A stretch of DNA of 8,499 nucleotides. Origin: Planctomycetaceae bacterium UBA2671 (GTDB lineage Bacteria > Planctomycetota > Planctomycetia > Planctomycetales > Planctomycetaceae). The notes under the pieces are model-generated. The model was given only the letters and a program-made list of their open reading frames with translations. It ran no database searches and was not told where the DNA came from. This document shows positions 6,301-8,499 of the stretch, piece by piece (within the stretch, counting starts at the first letter, position 1; every line of letters starts with the position of its first letter). The position numbers and the translations under genes were made by a program. The DNA lies in contig DEML01000065.1 of NCBI GenBank assembly GCA_002359185.1, positions 105,290-113,788 on the forward strand, given 5' to 3'.

Positions 6301-7170
6301 CATGCGAGCGAGGAAATCGTCAATCCTGAACTCGACACGAACGTTGAAGGTCGTGTATTGATTGTCGATGATAACGAGATCAATCAGATTGTGACGCAGG
6401 AAATAGTCGAACAGTATGGCTGGCGATGTCGAGTCGCCAGTAATGGCAAAGAAGCACTCGATCTGTTGAAACGTCGGACTTATGATCTCGTGTTGATGGA
6501 TTGTCAGATGCCGATTATGGATGGATTCACGGCAACTGCAGAAATCCGCAAAATGCAGGCGGCTGGTGAACTTCCCGAGCGATTGCCCGTAATTGCCCTC
6601 ACCGCAAACGCAGTGAAGGGGGATCGTGACAAATGCCTGGCAGCCGGGATGGATGAGTATGTCTCGAAGCCAATTAATCCGCAAATACTATTGCAGAAGA
6701 TGCTATCTCTAACCCAGGCAAACTCGGAATTGAAGCCTAATCAACTCTCGAATGTTGAATCCATTAATGAGCCCAATGTCGAGACACTCTTAACTGAAGT
6801 GGAGTCGGAACTTGATGAGGAAGCGATCGACTGGCCAACGCTGATCGAACGATGTGGTGGAAATGACGAGATTGCTTATAAAGTTCTGAAGAAATTTCAC
6901 GATCGTCTTCCTACGGATCTGGAAGAACTGGAGCAGGCAATCGATTCCAGAGATTGGGCGAATTCAGGCAGAATTGTCCATACGTTAAAAGGATCGGCTG
7001 GGAATGTCTCTGCAATTGAGGTTTCCGAAGCCGCTTTGAAACTGGAGACGATTATACGGTCGAATCCTGCTGGAGAAGAATGCAACGGTCCGATCGATGA
7101 ACTCAAATCACGTGCTGCAAGTTGTATGAAATCCATTAAAAATCAGTTGGAGCAGGTGCTGAATGATTAG
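3370..7170 (+). CDS. Ammonium sensor: Amt domain fused to a hybrid histidine kinase (HAMP-like, PAS, HisKA, HATPase, REC, REC, HPt)
   Basis: Predicted 1266-residue inner-membrane ammonium sensor kinase. Residues 5-397 form an Amt/Rh domain with 11 hydrophobic segments and no separate signal peptide. Pore residues are kept: F96/F100, W141, D160, twin histidines H168 and H320, and F218/S222 in WFGFNGGS. An Amt-type tail (GLNIHEHG, 391-398) leads to a HAMP-like linker (about 405-455; GDFSTPV, EVGQIAAEYN), then a PAS domain (463-580). HisKA has H609 in SHEIRTPLNG. The HATPase shows N722/N726, D758 in DTGIGM and GGTGLGL (787-793). Receiver 1 has D850/D851, D899, K951; receiver 2 has D1000/D1001, D1044, K1100; HPt has H1204 in HTLKGSAG. 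All are canonical. Amt-kinase fusions are known, including a characterised sensor from the anammox planctomycete Kuenenia. The start at 3370 has only a poor GAAG site; Met5 is an alternative. The probable phosphate acceptor is the downstream HD-GYP regulator. Confidence 0.95.
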   Translation: MALSMELANLIWILIATALVMLMQGGFCFLETGLVRAKNSINVAMKNLADFCIAGVLFWMVGFGLMFGQDYSGLIGTSNFFVDETNSTWLLAFFLFQLVFCGTATTIVSGAVAERMRFSGYLLLSAVVSALVYPVFGHWAWGGLVEGTGTGWLAEMGFIDFAGSTVVHSVGGWTALMTVLVVGPRLGRFTSKQKKIHGHNYPMAALGTLLLWFGWFGFNGGSTLAIDGSIPLILVNTNLSAAAGGVAGLLLSRLVHGRVEVGDIMNGVISGLVGITAACHMVTPLSAIMIGVISSAICMFGTVLLEKLKIDDVIGAVPAHAFAGAWGTLAVAIFGNADQLSNGMSRLEQLQIQALGVGTCFVWASGVTLLALGILRLFLGLRVTEEAEIQGLNIHEHGASTEIIDLLDDMKVQSIKGDFSTPVSVEPHTEVGQIAAEYNKVLHKVVEEIENREKLLGQLKVAEENYRSIFENAIEGIYRSTFSGKLLEANPALATMLGYSSVDELMSDSKDITSQYYVDPAARKMMLQRLKQDGSVKEYRIALRRRDGSVLDVMINARHFPETEQSPAFIEGSVTDISERIQSEELRKQKESAEAASQAKSSFLATMSHEIRTPLNGVIGMLELLTDTEMNTKQNHYANIAKSSADSLLSLINDILDFSKIEAGKLELNSEEFDLESMVEDVADMFNLRAEQKGIELTCHVWPNVANRVIGDSERLRQILVNLIGNALKFTEKGEVSVEVQAEGICENQQMISLSVQDTGIGMPAEIQERLFLPFEQADGSTTRKFGGTGLGLAICRQLVELMDGTITIESALGAGSKFTCQIPFGLTQGTRLGHKIDSRIQGMRVLAVDDNETNRTILQSLLQSWGAEVETVDSATQAMKCIKQAQLENRPFQIGVLDYRMPETDGIGLTRMIKNDPQISEIQLIMLTSSDCEISRDELKAIGINSCFSKPIRSSRLFDALITTLYHNSSEYKLEEHASEEIVNPELDTNVEGRVLIVDDNEINQIVTQEIVEQYGWRCRVASNGKEALDLLKRRTYDLVLMDCQMPIMDGFTATAEIRKMQAAGELPERLPVIALTANAVKGDRDKCLAAGMDEYVSKPINPQILLQKMLSLTQANSELKPNQLSNVESINEPNVETLLTEVESELDEEAIDWPTLIERCGGNDEIAYKVLKKFHDRLPTDLEELEQAIDSRDWANSGRIVHTLKGSAGNVSAIEVSEAALKLETIIRSNPAGEECNGPIDELKSRAASCMKSIKNQLEQVLND

Positions 7171-7243
7171 ATGATTAATTTACACGCTTAAATATTCAGG
7201 CGATACGAACTCGCTGCCCAAAATGAAGAATAGAACAAAGTAT

Positions 7244-7261
7244 TTGCAAGGGAGCTTGCAA
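7244..7261 (+). promoter_or_regulatory. RBS hairpin with GGAG loop at the HD-GYP regulator start
   Basis: TTGCAAG (7244-7250) and CTTGCAA (7255-7261) are perfect 7-bp complementary arms around the tetraloop GGAG. The loop is the Shine-Dalgarno core, placed 6 nt before ATG 7261, and the last stem base is the A of the start codon. AGGGA spanning the stem-loop junction fits the ANGGA hairpin-loop pattern recognised by CsrA/RsmE proteins. As DNA the same element could be an operator. The structure is seen in sequence; its function is inferred. Confidence 0.55.
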
Positions 7262-8304
7262 TGAAGATGAAGATTTTAGCGGTCGATGATGATGAAATTA
7301 CTCGGGATATTCTTGAGTATCTGATTCAGAAAAGTGGACATGAACCAACGATTTGCAGTCGAGGTGATGATGCCTTGCAGCTCTTGATCGATGGCGATTT
7401 CCATATGGTGATTCTGGACTGGGAAATGCCCGGCATGGATGGCTTGGAATTATGTCGCCGCATCCGACAGATGAATTTTGGACGATACCTCTACACAATC
7501 ATGCTGACTTCACGCAGCAGTTCCAATGAAATTGTCGAAGGACTTTCTGCAGGAGCAGATGATTTTGTGACCAAGCCGTTTAACTCTGCTGAAATGAATC
7601 AGCGGATACGAGCAGGTGCACGAATTCTTTCACTCGAAACACGCGACACTTTAATTTTTACCCTGGCGAAACTTGCCGAATCGCGAGATCCGGATACCGG
7701 ACAACATCTTGAGCGTGTTCAGCAGTATTCCCGTGCAATTGCGATGAAACTGTCCCAGCATCCGAAGTATCGAAGTCAGATCGATTCTGGATTCATCCGA
7801 AATATCTTCCTGACGAGTCCACTACATGATATTGGTAAAGTTGGCGTCTCAGATAATATTCTGCTCAAGCCGGGGCGATTAACGCCTGAAGAATTTGAGA
7901 TTATGAAAACGCATACGTTGATCGGTGCGGAAACCCTCAAGGATGCGGTACTGAGAAACCCGGAAGTTGGCTATTTGAAGATGGCATATGAAATTGCGCT
8001 GAGCCATCACGAGCGTTTTGATGGAACAGGCTATCCTCATGGATTAAAAGGGGAGGAGATTCCATTTTCCGCTCGGATTGTTGCTCTGGCAGACGTTTAC
8101 GATGCTCTGACTACCAAGCGAGTCTATAAAGATGCTTTCTCGCATGAAAAAACTTACGAGATCATTATGGAATCCAACGGAACTCATTTCGACCCCGATG
8201 TCGTTCAGGCCTTTGTCGAAATCCAGGAACAGTTCATGATGATTGCCGAGAAGTTTCAGGGGGATATGGCTTTGGACTTCGACCGGATGCTGGCTCATCA
8301 TTAG
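7261..8304 (+). CDS. Response regulator with HD-GYP domain (RpfG-like c-di-GMP phosphodiesterase)
   Basis: Predicted cytosolic two-domain regulator of 347 residues. The N-terminal receiver (about 1-120) has acidic residues D9-D11, phosphoacceptor D53 in ILDWEMPG, T83 and K105 in VTKPF. The C-terminal HD-GYP domain (about 130-335) has H149 in RDPDTGQH, the HD pair H189/D190 in LHDIGK, H218, HHE at 249-251, GYP at 257-259 and D278 in ALADVYDAL. These are the metal ligands and signature of c-di-GMP phosphodiesterases of the RpfG type, so activity is probable, with phosphorylation controlling it. D145 stands four residues before H149, where many family members have glutamate. The start ATG 7261 is set by the GGAG site within a hairpin. 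The gene lies 90 nt after the ammonium-sensor kinase on the same strand, with no convincing terminator between, so cotranscription is likely and it is the natural target of that kinase's HPt domain. The HD-GYP output could alternatively have lost activity and act by binding. Confidence 0.94.
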   Translation: MKMKILAVDDDEITRDILEYLIQKSGHEPTICSRGDDALQLLIDGDFHMVILDWEMPGMDGLELCRRIRQMNFGRYLYTIMLTSRSSSNEIVEGLSAGADDFVTKPFNSAEMNQRIRAGARILSLETRDTLIFTLAKLAESRDPDTGQHLERVQQYSRAIAMKLSQHPKYRSQIDSGFIRNIFLTSPLHDIGKVGVSDNILLKPGRLTPEEFEIMKTHTLIGAETLKDAVLRNPEVGYLKMAYEIALSHHERFDGTGYPHGLKGEEIPFSARIVALADVYDALTTKRVYKDAFSHEKTYEIIMESNGTHFDPDVVQAFVEIQEQFMMIAEKFQGDMALDFDRMLAHH

Positions 8305-8338
8305 TGCTCAACTGGTGGAATTGTATGCCCTGTTCAGA

Positions 8339-8356
8339 AGTGTGAGTTATCACACT
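8339..8356 (+). terminator. Terminator-like hairpin after the HD-GYP regulator gene
   Basis: AGTGTGA (8339-8345) and TCACACT (8350-8356) form a perfect 7-bp stem with the loop GTTA, 34 nt after the stop codon. Position and shape suit transcript termination or 3'-end protection. The following bases CTCTGTTG are only pyrimidine-rich rather than a real T-run, so it is at best a weak intrinsic terminator. The TGTGA-N4-TCACA symmetry also resembles Crp/Fnr-type sites, although the classical Crp spacer is 6. Confidence 0.35.
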
Positions 8357-8370
8357 CTCTGTTGCACTTT

Positions 8371-8414
8371 CGAGCTTCTAATGTCATTTGATGTGCGCTA
8401 CTGATTGAAGCTCG
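8371..8414. repeat. 8-bp inverted repeat in the 3' intergenic tail
   Basis: CGAGCTTC (8371-8378) and GAAGCTCG (8407-8414) are perfect complements separated by 28 nt. As RNA they could close a larger loop downstream of the terminator-like hairpin. No gene is recognised between 8305 and the window end. Whether this belongs to the 3' end of the HD-GYP transcript or to the control region of a gene beyond the window cannot be decided. Confidence 0.35.
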
Positions 8415-8465
8415 TAGGGCTGCTGTGCGGTCCAGTTTGCGGGTCAATTGAATCTTATTACTGAA

Positions 8466-8477
8466 GTTTTGCAAAAC
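8466..8477. promoter_or_regulatory. 12-bp perfect palindrome near the window end
   Basis: GTTTTGCAAAAC is self-complementary over 12 bp and has the same TTGCAA core found at the HD-GYP ribosome-binding hairpin and in the kinase upstream region. It could be an operator for a gene starting beyond 8499. No coding sequence is visible around it. Confidence 0.3.
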
Positions 8478-8499
8478 GCTAAATGACCGTGCGCGATTA

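Noticed and set aside
6031..6684. 217-codon open frame on the minus strand inside the sensor kinase gene
   Set aside because: It lies wholly antisense to the receiver domains, whose plus-strand translation is clearly conserved. The antisense product has no recognisable motif and no ribosome site evidence.
7197..7216. Hairpin between the kinase and HD-GYP genes as a terminator
   Set aside because: Only a bulged stem of about six pairs is possible and no T-run follows, so it does not argue against cotranscription.
1..8499. Mobile elements, tRNA genes, CRISPR arrays
   Set aside because: No transposase-like frame, no long terminal repeats, no cloverleaf-like sequence and no regularly spaced repeats were seen.

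Overview
The window reads as chromosome of an environmental bacterium, most likely a planctomycete. That assignment is an inference from gene content and style: an oxidative L-fucose-type sugar module, a very large hybrid histidine kinase fused to an ammonium transporter, many weak Shine-Dalgarno sites and a roughly balanced base composition (not counted exactly). No rRNA, tRNA, CRISPR array, insertion sequence or phage gene was found. Five protein genes fill most of the window.

Left half (1-3060), sugar catabolism. An aldo/keto reductase of the L-galactose/L-fucose dehydrogenase type (34-966, minus) is transcribed divergently from an AraC-family regulator (1091-1978, plus). The regulator converges on a COG3618-type sugar lactonase (2224-3060, minus). 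Together they suggest the first two steps of non-phosphorylating L-fucose (or L-galactose) oxidation, aldose to aldonolactone to aldonate, under local AraC control. The short divergent region 967-1090 carries an inverted repeat and a direct repeat that could be the regulator's operator.

Right half (3370-8304), ammonium signalling. A 1266-residue protein has an 11-helix Amt ammonium-channel domain, a HAMP-like linker, a PAS domain, a HisKA/HATPase kinase core, two intact receiver domains and an HPt domain. The next gene on the same strand encodes an RpfG-like response regulator with an HD-GYP domain, which is a cyclic-di-GMP phosphodiesterase family. The pair contains every phosphotransfer residue needed for a relay from ammonium sensing to c-di-GMP breakdown. 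This is the most interesting system in the window. Its regulator gene starts inside a perfect 7-bp hairpin that displays GGAG in the loop, which suggests translational control.

The non-coding stretches are short. The 3061-3369 divergent region holds a candidate lactonase promoter, tandem ATGATCAA repeats and a 14-bp perfect palindrome just upstream of the kinase gene. The 8305-8499 tail holds a terminator-like hairpin, an 8-bp inverted repeat and a 12-bp palindrome. No convincing intrinsic terminator was seen between the convergent genes at 1979-2223.
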